This document shows positions 8,445 through 16,434 of a stretch of DNA of 64,000 nt, piece after piece; positions within the stretch are counted from its first letter, which is position 1; each line of letters opens with the position of its first letter. Made by a program: the position numbers and the translations under genes. Below the pieces are notes generated by a model that ran no database searches, was not told the origin of the DNA, and saw only the letters and a list, made by a program, of their open reading frames with translations. Origin of the DNA: Paenibacillus xylanexedens (lineage in GTDB: Bacteria > Bacillota > Bacilli > Paenibacillales > Paenibacillaceae); contig NZ_JAGIKV010000011.1 of assembly GCF_017874615.1 (NCBI RefSeq), forward strand, positions 124,001 through 188,000, read 5' to 3'.

Positions 8445-9599
8445 TTACCGAACTTTGGTTCCAGGCCAGCATCCATCGTATATGCGATCCATCGTGATCA
8501 CATTGCCATACAGGTCAATGATCAGATCCTTGGCTCGATGAGCATGTCTCATCTCAATCCAGTAGCGGTTCTCCAGCAAACGGGCGAAATTGTCCACCAA
8601 GAACAATAACCGGTTCTCACTATGAATCAGTTCCTTGCCCAGTACCTGTGGCAGCCAGATGGCTCCGTTGGAATTAAAGCGGTTTGAATAGTCCCGTACT
8701 TCGGCTACATTTGCAAATTCGGCTTCCTCCAGCTTGGTCCAGAATGTATCGGCATCACTTCGAACCTCGGCAAGGTCAATCCCGACAATCGGCAGATGCT
8801 GGTATTCCTCTTGGCTTTCCAGCTGTGTTTTCAGATGACTGAAAACGAATGGCCACACATCAGCCTCGATTTGACCGCCCCACTTTTTCCAGAAGCGTGC
8901 CAGATTGTTCTTGCGGTTGAAGTTGCGGTGAATGCCGCTGCTGCGTTCCCAGTGATATGCTTGAATATTCGGGTTAATAACCGTATCGTATCCGGCAGCT
9001 CGTGCCCGCATCTGATAATCGAAATCCTCGTATCCGTTAAAGAACTTCTCATCGAGGTTGCCGATCGTCTCATACACCTCCCGCTTCATGCCAAACATGG
9101 CGAACACCACCAGTTGAACAGAGAAGGTTTCTTTTGGGATATCATCAGGAGATGCGTTCAGGAACAGGTGTCGGCCGATGGTGTCCGCAAAAGCAATGCC
9201 GCAATGCTGCACGCCTCCTGTTTGCGGATACAACAGAACGCCCCCAATCATGCCAATCGTAATATCGCTATCCAGTGTCTCTTTCATCATCGGTTGCCAG
9301 TTCGGTTGAAGAATCGTGTCAGAATCCAGGAAGAAAATGTACTCTCCCTTGGCTAGACTCAGTGCGCTATTAATCGACACGGCGCAACCGAGTGGAAAAT
9401 CATGCTGAAGAATCTCGATGGTCACACCTTCTCTTACTTCTTGCTTCAGTTTATCCAGATGTTGAAAGACTGCTGAGCCGGAACCATCGTTGATGAAAAT
9501 AATCTGAGTGGATGGGCTTACCGTCCGGAGCAACGAATCTGTGAACAGGTTCAAAATGTTATAGTCCTGGTTGACTGGCACAATAATGGTGTAAAGCAT
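8445..9599 (-). CDS. GT2 family glycosyltransferase with unusual C-terminal extension
   Basis: The 384-aa protein begins MLYTIIVPVNQDYN, a GT-A fold start, and has the DxD-type metal motif in YIFFLDSDTILQPNW (about residue 90) and a conserved NGYEDFDYQMRARAAGY acceptor region (about 190). These mark an inverting glycosyltransferase using a nucleotide-sugar donor. About 140 residues follow the catalytic domain; they contain no transmembrane helix and no domain I recognise. The start at 9599 has AGGAGGG upstream; an upstream ATG at 9656 does not. It is the first gene of the minus-strand run that continues into the aminotransferase, dehydrogenase and transporter. Confidence 0.87.
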   Translation of the reverse strand: MLYTIIVPVNQDYNILNLFTDSLLRTVSPSTQIIFINDGSGSAVFQHLDKLKQEVREGVTIEILQHDFPLGCAVSINSALSLAKGEYIFFLDSDTILQPNWQPMMKETLDSDITIGMIGGVLLYPQTGGVQHCGIAFADTIGRHLFLNASPDDIPKETFSVQLVVFAMFGMKREVYETIGNLDEKFFNGYEDFDYQMRARAAGYDTVINPNIQAYHWERSSGIHRNFNRKNNLARFWKKWGGQIEADVWPFVFSHLKTQLESQEEYQHLPIVGIDLAEVRSDADTFWTKLEEAEFANVAEVRDYSNRFNSNGAIWLPQVLGKELIHSENRLLFLVDNFARLLENRYWIEMRHAHRAKDLIIDLYGNVITMDRIYDGCWPGTKVR

Positions 9600-9853
9600 A
9601 GAATCCCTCCTGATTGGGTTGATGGAATGAGTACATAAGCTGATTTTGAACCGCACAATTGCTGGTGTTTCTGTCCGGCCCCCTCACTTGAATATTTTGT
9701 CTTTATTTGGTAATGATTTGAATCTACTAGAAATTTATATCATTTTTTGTAAACTGGAAATCTTAAATTCTGAACTCTGTTAATATTTGAATATGTGAGA
9801 AAATCAAGTTTTTGTAGCTTGCGCACTGAGAAACGCTGTTGTGAACGCAAAAA

Positions 9854-9907
9854 AACACCCTCAGAGAGTCTCCGTTCCTCATGTAACGGATTCTCTCTGA
9901 AGGTGTT
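9854..9907 (-). terminator. Terminator after the DUF4179 gene
   Basis: A long hairpin with outer stem AACACC/GGTGTT and inner stem CAGAGAG/CTCTCTG is followed on the minus strand by seven T residues. It lies 37 bases beyond the DUF4179 stop. The remaining 250 bases up to the GT2 gene are AT-rich and hold no gene; they probably carry the GT2 promoter. Confidence 0.9.
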
Positions 9908-9944
9908 AAATTGTTCATCAAGCTCAAATTATGAATTACTTTAT

Positions 9945-11558
9945 CTACAGTTGAATCTCTACATTTTTGTCCGGATCGCTGTATTTATAGATGCCCGGAT
10001 TCAGTTCAATATGTCCATCAAATGGAATATCTTTGTAGGTGTCTATATGAATTTTTACAGGTGTCATCCCTTGGGGGTTAATTTCAGGAACGACTTCTTT
10101 GCCATTGATCCGAAGCATTGTTTGGTTAACACCTCTGAAACTAGGCGTTTTGGAATATGACTCTACAATTAATTTCTCCCCATCCTTATAATAAGAGAAT
10201 TGTATTTCAAGTCCATCGACAGTGAGTTTGGTGTACTGCTTTTGTTTCGCGGGTTCATTTAAATGAATCCAGTTTTTAGTGGTATCTCGTTTCTCAACAA
10301 TGGCATCTTTCAAGATGAGTTTCATTGGAACATCAGACCAATTTTGATACCACTCAGGAGATTCAAAATGAAACAATTGCTGATTATTTTCAGAACGCCC
10401 CCCTTTCGTGGTTTGCACCCCTGTGATTGTTTTATCATCTATAATCATCTGAATCGATTTATATTGAACAATACCTTCTGTATATGAACCTTCTTCATCA
10501 ATTAAAATCTGAAGATTCAATGGAGTAATCACAAGTTGATCTAAAGTGACACCGGTTTTTGCTTGGAATTCAGGATTGGTATACAGTTTTTTCGTATATA
10601 TCGCCTCACTTGCTTTTTTCCCATTTGCGACAAAATCGAATTTCCAAGTACCCGTCAATCGTTTTGCTGCTTCAACATAACTGAAATGAAGGTTCGCATT
10701 CGCCCAATCCGCTTCCGATATATCAAATACCTGTTCAATCAACAATCCTTTTTCTTCGCTAGGCAAGATGGTCGGAATGGCATCTACAACCTGGGCCCCG
10801 GTATGAACTCTCAAGCGAGGATTGACGCTTTCCAAATCTGATGATACTACCTCGACTTTATAACGGATCACCGTTTGATTATCTGCATGCCTAACCGATT
10901 CAATATGAATCGCCGGAAACTGTGAAACGCCAGTAACCATTGATTCTCCAGTATGTTGATTAGATTTTAGGAAAATATCCCTATCCCGATAAAGAATAAG
11001 ATTCTTTGCTTCGAATGTAAACTCTTTGGTACCGCCCTTTAAAGTATCAGCTGTTTCATAGATCCCAATGAGTTTCTGAGTATCAGGGTCGCGCCCCAAA
11101 TAACCATATACGTTCGCTCTCGCATCGGATTCTCCTATTATAGTATTTTCCTCAGTCGCAAATTCACTATATGGAGAAAGATCGGTTGATGTGTCAAGAG
11201 ATATCAGCATCTTCATTTTTTCTCCATCTGTTACAACACCGTTTAGATTCATTGTCACACCTGAACTAGCGGACTGAAGATCATATTGCTGACCGATACC
11301 ATTATTTATTGCGCTTGCGACGCCCCGGCCTCCGATTCGATCCCAATCAATCGTCATACTGGCGAATACAGGAATAGCAACAAGTAAGAAAAAAGTAAAA
11401 ATGATGCTTATAGGAATTGCTTTAGCTCGATATCCAGCAGACTTTTGTGAAGAATTCAGATTGACTCGTCTTTTATGTGCTTCTTTTTCAATGGTTGTCC
11501 ACATCAAGTCATAATCCGGAGGAGATATATTTTTTTCCTTATTAGAATACTGATTCAT
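9945..11558 (-). CDS. DUF4179 membrane protein, probable anti-sigma partner of the adjacent ECF factor
   Basis: The 537-aa protein has a 45-residue cytoplasmic N-terminus, a single transmembrane helix at about 47-68 (IPISIIFTFFLLVAIPVFA) and a long extracytoplasmic region. The segment after the helix matches DUF4179, found in Bacillales proteins encoded beside ECF sigma factors. The cytoplasmic end would bind the sigma factor and the outside part would sense envelope signals; this is inferred from family context. Its ATG lies 17 bases inside the sigma gene, so the two are translationally coupled. The N-terminus lacks the usual zinc anti-sigma H-x3-C-x2-C motif, consistent with the DUF4179 type. 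Confidence 0.86.
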   Translation of the reverse strand: MNQYSNKEKNISPPDYDLMWTTIEKEAHKRRVNLNSSQKSAGYRAKAIPISIIFTFFLLVAIPVFASMTIDWDRIGGRGVASAINNGIGQQYDLQSASSGVTMNLNGVVTDGEKMKMLISLDTSTDLSPYSEFATEENTIIGESDARANVYGYLGRDPDTQKLIGIYETADTLKGGTKEFTFEAKNLILYRDRDIFLKSNQHTGESMVTGVSQFPAIHIESVRHADNQTVIRYKVEVVSSDLESVNPRLRVHTGAQVVDAIPTILPSEEKGLLIEQVFDISEADWANANLHFSYVEAAKRLTGTWKFDFVANGKKASEAIYTKKLYTNPEFQAKTGVTLDQLVITPLNLQILIDEEGSYTEGIVQYKSIQMIIDDKTITGVQTTKGGRSENNQQLFHFESPEWYQNWSDVPMKLILKDAIVEKRDTTKNWIHLNEPAKQKQYTKLTVDGLEIQFSYYKDGEKLIVESYSKTPSFRGVNQTMLRINGKEVVPEINPQGMTPVKIHIDTYKDIPFDGHIELNPGIYKYSDPDKNVEIQL

Positions 11559-12060
11559 TATTACTCAGCTCCTTTAGTTGAGGTTCAACCATTTTATTAA
11601 GAAGTTTCAACCCTTTGTTTAATCTGGATTTTGCAGTCCCTTCAGGTATGTTCATAACTTTAGAGATCTCGGGAACAGTCAAATCATTGATAAATCGAAG
11701 GACAACAACCGTCCTAATCTTGTCAGGAAGCCCACTATATAATCCTCGTAGCTCTTCTTTTGTTTCCCTATGGTACACACTCTCTTCCACAGGGTTATAA
11801 CTCTGGGATTTGGACAACAAATAATGCCGAACTTCTTTCAACCATCCAGATTTCCGTCTTCTCATAACGCTATGACACTCATTTGAAGCAATCCGCAATA
11901 TCCATGATTTCATGTTCCTTACCTTAGTTCTGTCAGCCAAAATAACTTTGACAAACACTTCTTGGCAAATGTCCTCGGCATCTGCTTGATTCTTCATCAG
12001 ATAATAACAGAAGTAATAAACTTGCTCTTTGTACAATTCAAAAATTTCTCTGTCAGTCAT
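11542..12060 (-). CDS. ECF-type RNA polymerase sigma factor
   Basis: The 172-aa protein has sigma region 2 (about 5-70, with FCYYLMKNQADAEDICQEVF, the DxE-type core-binding helix) and sigma region 4 (about 105-160, with VVVLRFINDLTVPEISKVMN and IPEGTAKSRLNKGLKLL, the -35-recognising HTH). Regions 1.1 and 3 are absent, as expected of group 4 sigma factors. AAAGGGGG precedes the ATG. It heads a two-gene unit with the DUF4179 membrane protein. ECF factors of this kind usually autoregulate, but I could not identify a convincing ECF-type -35/-10 pair in the 240 bases upstream. Confidence 0.93.
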   Translation of the reverse strand: MTDREIFELYKEQVYYFCYYLMKNQADAEDICQEVFVKVILADRTKVRNMKSWILRIASNECHSVMRRRKSGWLKEVRHYLLSKSQSYNPVEESVYHRETKEELRGLYSGLPDKIRTVVVLRFINDLTVPEISKVMNIPEGTAKSRLNKGLKLLNKMVEPQLKELSNNESVF

Positions 12061-12220
12061 TCTATAACCCCCTTTGCCGTGTTTTCATTAATAAGACAAA
12101 TAATGCTATGTAATCGTTCATTTTGTTTATAGTTGGTTTTGCTAAATTCTCGAATACATAGAATAGATTAGTTCAATGTCTCTGCTTGAACAGGTCTATA
12201 TACATGTAAACAAGCAAAAA

Positions 12221-12242
12221 AAGCCGCTAAATTAGCGACTTT
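12221..12242 (-). terminator. Terminator after the TetR gene
   Basis: The stem CGCTAA/TTAGCG is flanked by AAG/CTT bases and followed on the minus strand by seven T residues. It lies about 60 bases past the TetR stop codon. Confidence 0.8.
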
Positions 12243-12303
12243 ATGAAATCATTTGGTCATAGAGTAACGAGCTGATGCTGTTGAGTTAGTCTCACCCCTA
12301 TTT

Positions 12304-12870
12304 TCACCTCTGCTTAAATCCATGATAAAACGTATCCACCACAAGCGCGGGGGCTGCTTTTCTCGCGATGTGACCACTTACAACCTGCTGCCACGTCAGG
12401 AACATGATGGAATACAGCACATCGACAATCCAGGTTTTATCGAGATCGGAGCGGAAATAACCTTTCTGTTGTAACAGACCGACCGCGTGCAATACAGGTT
12501 CTCTCAGTTTCAGATCCGCTCCCTCAATCTCGGGATTATAGTTAATGGTGGTGTCATGAGCCAGAAAATATATTTTGTCGCCTAATGGAATCAACGCCTC
12601 GATCAGCTCAGGTATGTACTTTTCACAGTGCTCCTCATCCAGTTGAATTTGTTGCATGGTCTCACTGACCACCTCGATTGCGCGTAATCCCAAATGAACC
12701 ATGAGCTGTTCGCGGCTTTCCACGTATCGATGTAACGTAGCGATCCCGATTTTTGCAGATTCTGCAATTTCATTCATGGAAGCATTCGGTTTTTCAATCA
12801 GCAACTTGGTGGCCTCGTCCAAAATGGAATGAAGCCTGGTTTGTTTGATTGTTGTCATTTCCTTTTTCAT
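12304..12870 (-). CDS. TetR/AcrR family transcriptional regulator
   Basis: The 188-aa protein has a TetR-type N-terminal HTH (about residues 10-57, with ASMNEIAESAKIGIATLHRYVESREQLM) and an all-helical C-terminal ligand-binding and dimerisation domain. The GIATLHRYVESRE recognition helix is typical. AGAGGTG precedes the ATG. TetR proteins usually repress a neighbouring transporter or enzyme; here the upstream neighbour is the ABC-F gene, which has its own terminator and promoter, so the regulated target may lie elsewhere. No ligand is suggested by the sequence. Confidence 0.92.
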   Translation of the reverse strand: MKKEMTTIKQTRLHSILDEATKLLIEKPNASMNEIAESAKIGIATLHRYVESREQLMVHLGLRAIEVVSETMQQIQLDEEHCEKYIPELIEALIPLGDKIYFLAHDTTINYNPEIEGADLKLREPVLHAVGLLQQKGYFRSDLDKTWIVDVLYSIMFLTWQQVVSGHIARKAAPALVVDTFYHGFKQR

Positions 12871-12972
12871 TGGTATTACACCTCTTGGCGAATTAGTCTA
12901 CAATTGATCTAGTCATCCATCAAATGATTGGATGAGATTATAAAATTATAGCATACTTCCTCACGAGTAATA

Positions 12973-13000
12973 CTAAAAGCCGCCATTTGGCGGCTCTTAG
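12973..13000 (-). terminator. Terminator after the ABC-F gene
   Basis: The stem AGCCGCCA/TGGCGGCT is extended by CTAA/TTAG with one mismatch, giving a near-perfect 28-base hairpin 22 bases after the ABC-F stop. The T tract is short. Confidence 0.75.
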
Positions 13001-13021
13001 CATGGTTATCTTTCACGTTAC

Positions 13022-14500
13022 TTACAGTTCGATGATTCTCGTTGCAATATTTGTACAAAATTCACGATCATGCTCTACAAAAAGCAGGGTTGGCGAGTAT
13101 TCCAAGAGTAAGTCTTCGATCTGCATACGTGAAATGACATCTACAAAGTTGAGTGGTTCATCCCAAATATGCAGATGAGCTTTCTCACTAAGACTTTTGG
13201 CAATGAGCACTTTCTTTTTTTGACCTGCGCTAAACGTTGAGATATCTTTCTCCAATTGCAGTCTGGAAAAATCCAACTTTCGAAGTATCGATTTAAACAG
13301 GCTTTCATCAACCCCCTGTGTGGCCGCATACTCAGATAAATGCCCTCCGAGATCGGACGTGTCCTGCGACACATACGAGATTTTAAGCTGATGATCCTTT
13401 CGGAAAAGACCTGTATAAGGGATATCTTCACCACAGATCAGTTTAAGAATGCTTGATTTGCCAGATCCATTTTTACCGTACAGGGCAATACGATCCCCTT
13501 TTTCAACCGTGATACTGACATCTTTACACACCGTATTGGAGCCGTATGATATCGACACATGTTCCAATTCAACAAGTTCCTGCTTGTGAAAATCCAGCTG
13601 ATGAATCTGTAGACGTTCTGCACTCTCGATATTTTTGAGAAGTTTGGATTTCTCTTGAATCGCAGATTGCTGCCTTTGTTCGATATTTTTGGAACGTTTC
13701 ATCATTTTGGCAGCCTTGTGCCCAATATATCCTTTATCCACCTTGGAGCCGGAATTTCTCGTACCATTTTTAGTTTTTTCAACTTCATGTGACCATCCAC
13801 CGGTCCGTTTGGCTGAATCGGATAAACGCTTGATATCCTTTATTAATTTCTCATTACTCGCAAGTTCAAACTGATCTTGCCTTCTTTTATTTTCCCACCA
13901 AGCGGAGAAATTGCCTTTCTGAATCTCGATGTTACTTTTATTGATGGAAAGAATATGGTCCACGCTGTGATCCAGAAACGCCCGATCGTGAGATACCAAA
14001 ATAAATCCACTCTTGCTGCCAAGATAATTACTGACAATTTGTCTTGCATGAAGATCAAGATGATTGGTAGGTTCATCAATGAGCAGAAACCGATTATCCT
14101 TCAGGAACAAAGCAGCCAGCATCACCTTTGTTTGTTCTCCGTTGGATAACGTATCGAAAGGCCGATACAGCACATCTTCTGACACTTTTAACAGGTTAAA
14201 CTCGCGCACAACTTGCCAGTGTAGATATTCAGGATGAATCTCGCCGATGACATCAACGGTCATGGCTCCCTTATTCTCTACCTGGTACGGAAAGTATTCA
14301 AAGCTAACATTCGCAGAGATATGTCCGCTATATTCATATTTGCCAAGCAACAGATTGAGGAATGTCGTTTTGCCTCTGCCGTTCCTTCCGGTAAAACCCA
14401 ATTTCCAATCGGAGTCCAACTGAAAACTAACATTTTCAAATATATTATCGTAACTGCCTTCATAGGCAAAGGTCAGGTTAGTAACGTTGATTAAAGACAT
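13022..14500 (-). CDS. ABC-F ribosome protection protein, Lsa/Vga/Vml type
   Basis: The 492-aa protein carries two ABC domains and no membrane segment. Walker A motifs are GRNGRGKTT and GKNGSGKSS, signatures LSNGEQ and FSAGQ, and Walker B LLIDEPTNHLDL and IWDEPLNFVD. The interdomain linker (about 185-305, rich in Lys/Arg with GGWSHEVEKTKNGTRNSGSKVDKG) closely resembles the Lsa group that displaces lincosamides, streptogramin A and pleuromutilins from the ribosome. Resistance is therefore likely, but the antibiotic range cannot be read from sequence. The start at 14500 (MSLINVTNLTF) has AAAAGGATG upstream; an upstream in-frame ATG at 14578 gives an N-terminus unlike the family. Expression appears controlled by the leader described separately. 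Confidence 0.93.
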   Translation of the reverse strand: MSLINVTNLTFAYEGSYDNIFENVSFQLDSDWKLGFTGRNGRGKTTFLNLLLGKYEYSGHISANVSFEYFPYQVENKGAMTVDVIGEIHPEYLHWQVVREFNLLKVSEDVLYRPFDTLSNGEQTKVMLAALFLKDNRFLLIDEPTNHLDLHARQIVSNYLGSKSGFILVSHDRAFLDHSVDHILSINKSNIEIQKGNFSAWWENKRRQDQFELASNEKLIKDIKRLSDSAKRTGGWSHEVEKTKNGTRNSGSKVDKGYIGHKAAKMMKRSKNIEQRQQSAIQEKSKLLKNIESAERLQIHQLDFHKQELVELEHVSISYGSNTVCKDVSITVEKGDRIALYGKNGSGKSSILKLICGEDIPYTGLFRKDHQLKISYVSQDTSDLGGHLSEYAATQGVDESLFKSILRKLDFSRLQLEKDISTFSAGQKKKVLIAKSLSEKAHLHIWDEPLNFVDVISRMQIEDLLLEYSPTLLFVEHDREFCTNIATRIIEL

Positions 14501-14629
14501 GCATATCATCCTTTTTATGTGAAATATAAAAGTAAACTGACGGGATTTCACCATAGAACATGGCATGGATTCCCTCACTTTAATATTTGAACATAATCAG
14601 AATTTAGATTCGCTTATACAATAAAGAAA

Positions 14630-14656
14630 CCTGGCGATAAACCACTCAGCGCCAAG
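14630..14656 (-). terminator. Putative attenuator hairpin in the ABC-F leader
   Basis: On the minus strand a seven-base stem CTTGGCG/CGCCAGG (one G-T pair) is followed by TTTCTTTATT, forming an intrinsic terminator about 130 bases before the ABC-F start codon. The 5' arm is made by the last codons of the 42-codon upstream ORF and the stop codon lies in the loop. A ribosome stalled on the ORF would block the hairpin and allow read-through. Confidence 0.7.
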
Positions 14657-14774
14657 TAGATCTATGCATAGGAGGACAAAGTGTCGGATTCTGATTAGTC
14701 ATATTGTGAACCATGCCACTGTTCATGTTTGTTGACAGGTCCACATAAACATCCACAACCTCTAATTCCGTCAT
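14646..14774 (-). CDS. Leader peptide ORF upstream of the ABC-F gene, 42 aa
   Basis: A 42-codon frame (begins MTELEVVDVY, ends HRSTWR) has a good ribosome binding site, AAAGGGGG, eight bases before its ATG. An overlapping ATG four codons long (M-E-S-stop) starts eight bases upstream and competes for the same site. The last five codons form the 5' arm of the terminator hairpin at 14630-14656. The peptide has no signal or transmembrane segment and matches nothing I know. Position and overlap indicate a regulatory leader whose translation senses ribosome-targeting antibiotics, as known for ABC-F and erm genes; that role is inferred. Confidence 0.6.
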   Translation of the reverse strand: MTELEVVDVYVDLSTNMNSGMVHNMTNQNPTLCPPMHRSTWR

Positions 14775-14931
14775 GACTCCATACCCCCTTTGAAAAATCA
14801 CAATTTATTACAGAAAACTTAACATGGAATACGACATGGGTCAAGGCAGTACAGCCTCGATCTCATCTCCTATCCCCGTACCGTTAAACCATTGTGTTTA
14901 ATGGCTTACACACCTCTACGTAAATTTTGAT

Positions 14932-14960
14932 GATATACTCATCGGGATTACTTTCTGCAA
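14932..14960 (-). promoter_or_regulatory. Candidate sigma-A promoter of the ABC-F leader
   Basis: On the minus strand TTGCAG (-35) and TATATC (-10) are separated by 17 bases. Transcription from about 14925 would give a leader of roughly 420 nucleotides containing the upstream ORF and terminator. The region between promoter and ORF also holds a small CCATT/AATGG hairpin near 14890. Confidence 0.45.
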
Positions 14961-14975
14961 AATAAGTGAGCACTC

Positions 14976-15013
14976 AAAAACCATTACCCGATTTGTTTCA
15001 GGTAATGGTTTTT
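14976..15013 (-). terminator. Terminator after the 127-aa membrane protein gene
   Basis: A perfect 13-bp stem (AAAAACCATTACC / GGTAATGGTTTTT) with T-rich flanks on both sides lies 40 bases after the stop at 15053. It could work in both directions. Confidence 0.9.
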
Positions 15014-15052
15014 GATATGCCTGATAACCGAAGCTTACCACCATGCGGCACC

Positions 15053-15436
15053 TCACGGAAGGTAGGCATCCTGTACCTCAACTTTTCGTTCATTCCCCAT
15101 CGCAATGTATCTTACGTTAATGACATTTCCTTTCTGAAAATGGGGAATATGTGTAATTGGAATATAAGTCTCTACAATTGTTGGGAAGGTGCGGCCGTCA
15201 ACTTGGGTTACAGTTAAATCCAATCGCACGCCAGGCCTTCCATCCCTACTGGATGATGTCTGTACAATATCATGAATTATTGCTTCTGTTGGAATTCCGT
15301 CCATCAGAATGCTCTTGCGAAGGTGATGTTTCTCTTCATTGTTACGTAACAGTTTAAATGCCATAATCGTAGTGATCGTGCCTGTTATAAGCCCAAAGAC
15401 AATAATAGCAACAAAAATAATTAATGTGACGGTCAT
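15053..15436 (-). CDS. Small membrane-anchored protein, 127 aa
   Basis: No family is firmly recognised. One N-terminal transmembrane helix (about residues 3-29, TLIIFVAIIVFGLITGTI) is followed by a basic stretch and a beta-rich domain of about 90 residues with the pattern IPTEAIIHDIVQ...GVRLDLTVTQVDGRTF...VETYIP. The domain resembles the beta-barrel part of DUF3592-like or OB-type membrane-associated proteins, where a short region after a membrane anchor binds an unknown partner. ATG is preceded by AGGAGG. It has its own terminator and appears to be a single-gene unit. Confidence 0.75.
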   Translation of the reverse strand: MTVTLIIFVAIIVFGLITGTITTIMAFKLLRNNEEKHHLRKSILMDGIPTEAIIHDIVQTSSSRDGRPGVRLDLTVTQVDGRTFPTIVETYIPITHIPHFQKGNVINVRYIAMGNERKVEVQDAYLP

Positions 15437-15534
15437 GATAACCTCCTTTTAGTTGAAACTTATGTTAACTACTTCTTGTTTAGATCTCTTATTCCTGCCA
15501 ATTTGCTTGAATTAGGAAAGCTTTAACGTCAAAA

Positions 15535-15555
15535 AAGCCGCCTTAAGGGCGGCTT
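15535..15555 (-). terminator. Terminator after the pentapeptide gene
   Basis: An eight-base perfect stem AAGCCGCC/GGCGGCTT with a five-base loop is followed by six T residues on the minus strand, 24 bases past the pentapeptide stop. Confidence 0.9.
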
Positions 15556-15579
15556 CATGCTGTGTATGTTCAACTCAAC

Positions 15580-16185
15580 TCAATCTACTTTCGCACCATA
15601 CGAGCGTACAAACAGAACGGCTTGTTCGCGATCCAAACGTACGCCTTTGATATCCAGTGATTTCAGATCGATGCCTTCCAGGTTAGCCCCTCTAAGATCG
15701 GCCCCTTGCAGCTTGGCTCTGCTTAATACAACTCGGGTAAGATCACAGTCTCTCAAATCCGCTTTGGTGAAATCCGTCTCCGTAAAGTCAGCCTCAAAGA
15801 AACGAATTCCTCGCAGATCCTGTTTCCCCAAACGTGTATGTCTCAGATTTGTGTAGGACCAATCGCCGTGACTTAGTGTGATGCCATCCATTTGTGCACC
15901 AGAGAAGTCTGAGCCTGTCATCTTGCAGGAGTTGAATTTGGAAGCAAATAGATTCGCACCACCGAAGGTGCAGTTTTCAAAAGCCGATTCCGTATGAATC
16001 GAACCATTCATGGAAGCCCCTTTGAAGTCACACTCGATAAAACGACAGTTACTCGTCTCGATTTCTTCCATAGAAGCGCTCATAAATGTACACTGCTTGA
16101 AAACACAACTTATGAGTTCTCCATAGCGCAGGTCACGTCCCTCAAAATGTACTGCTTCATATTCCTGATCCTTATATTGATACAC
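15580..16185 (-). CDS. Pentapeptide repeat protein (Qnr-like fold)
   Basis: The 201-aa protein is built almost wholly of A(D/N)LXX pentapeptide repeats, for example CTFGGANLFASKF, DFTETDFTKADLRDCDL and GADLRGANLEGIDLK, which form a right-handed quadrilateral beta-helix. Length and the break near the middle (about residues 110-125) resemble Qnr/McbG-type DNA gyrase-protecting proteins. The C-terminus ends LDREQAVLFVRSYGAKVD, a short helix typical of the dimerising end. A GTG start at 16185 is used; its ribosome binding site is weak. Gyrase protection is possible, not shown. Intrinsic chromosomal qnr-like genes are common in Bacillales. Confidence 0.88.
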   Translation of the reverse strand: MYQYKDQEYEAVHFEGRDLRYGELISCVFKQCTFMSASMEEIETSNCRFIECDFKGASMNGSIHTESAFENCTFGGANLFASKFNSCKMTGSDFSGAQMDGITLSHGDWSYTNLRHTRLGKQDLRGIRFFEADFTETDFTKADLRDCDLTRVVLSRAKLQGADLRGANLEGIDLKSLDIKGVRLDREQAVLFVRSYGAKVD

Positions 16186-16329
16186 TGGCTACACCCCACA
16201 TTGTATATTTCTCCGTCTTTCTTCATTAAAGAACTTTTATACTATACCACACCCCTGTCAAGTACCTGCTTAAACACCCAAAAAAGTCAAGTTACTTTTT
16301 TTATGAGAAAAATCTGAAGAACTAAAAAA

Positions 16330-16350
16330 GAGACGCATAAAGCGCCCCTC
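16330..16350 (-). terminator. Probable terminator downstream of the decayed acetyltransferase
   Basis: An imperfect GC-rich stem (GAGGGGCGC against GCGTCTC with one bulged base) is followed by TTTTTT on the minus strand. Confidence 0.55.
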
Positions 16351-16434
16351 CAGCTCACACTTTTAACTGTTCCAATGTGGGCTTATATATGAAACTCTCC
16401 AGTTAACTGCTTGTTCTATTCCTATCAGAAAACA

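Noticed and set aside
12061..12220. A search for an ECF-type autoregulatory promoter before the sigma gene
   Set aside because: No convincing -35/-10 pair of the AAC/CGT type was seen at suitable spacing.
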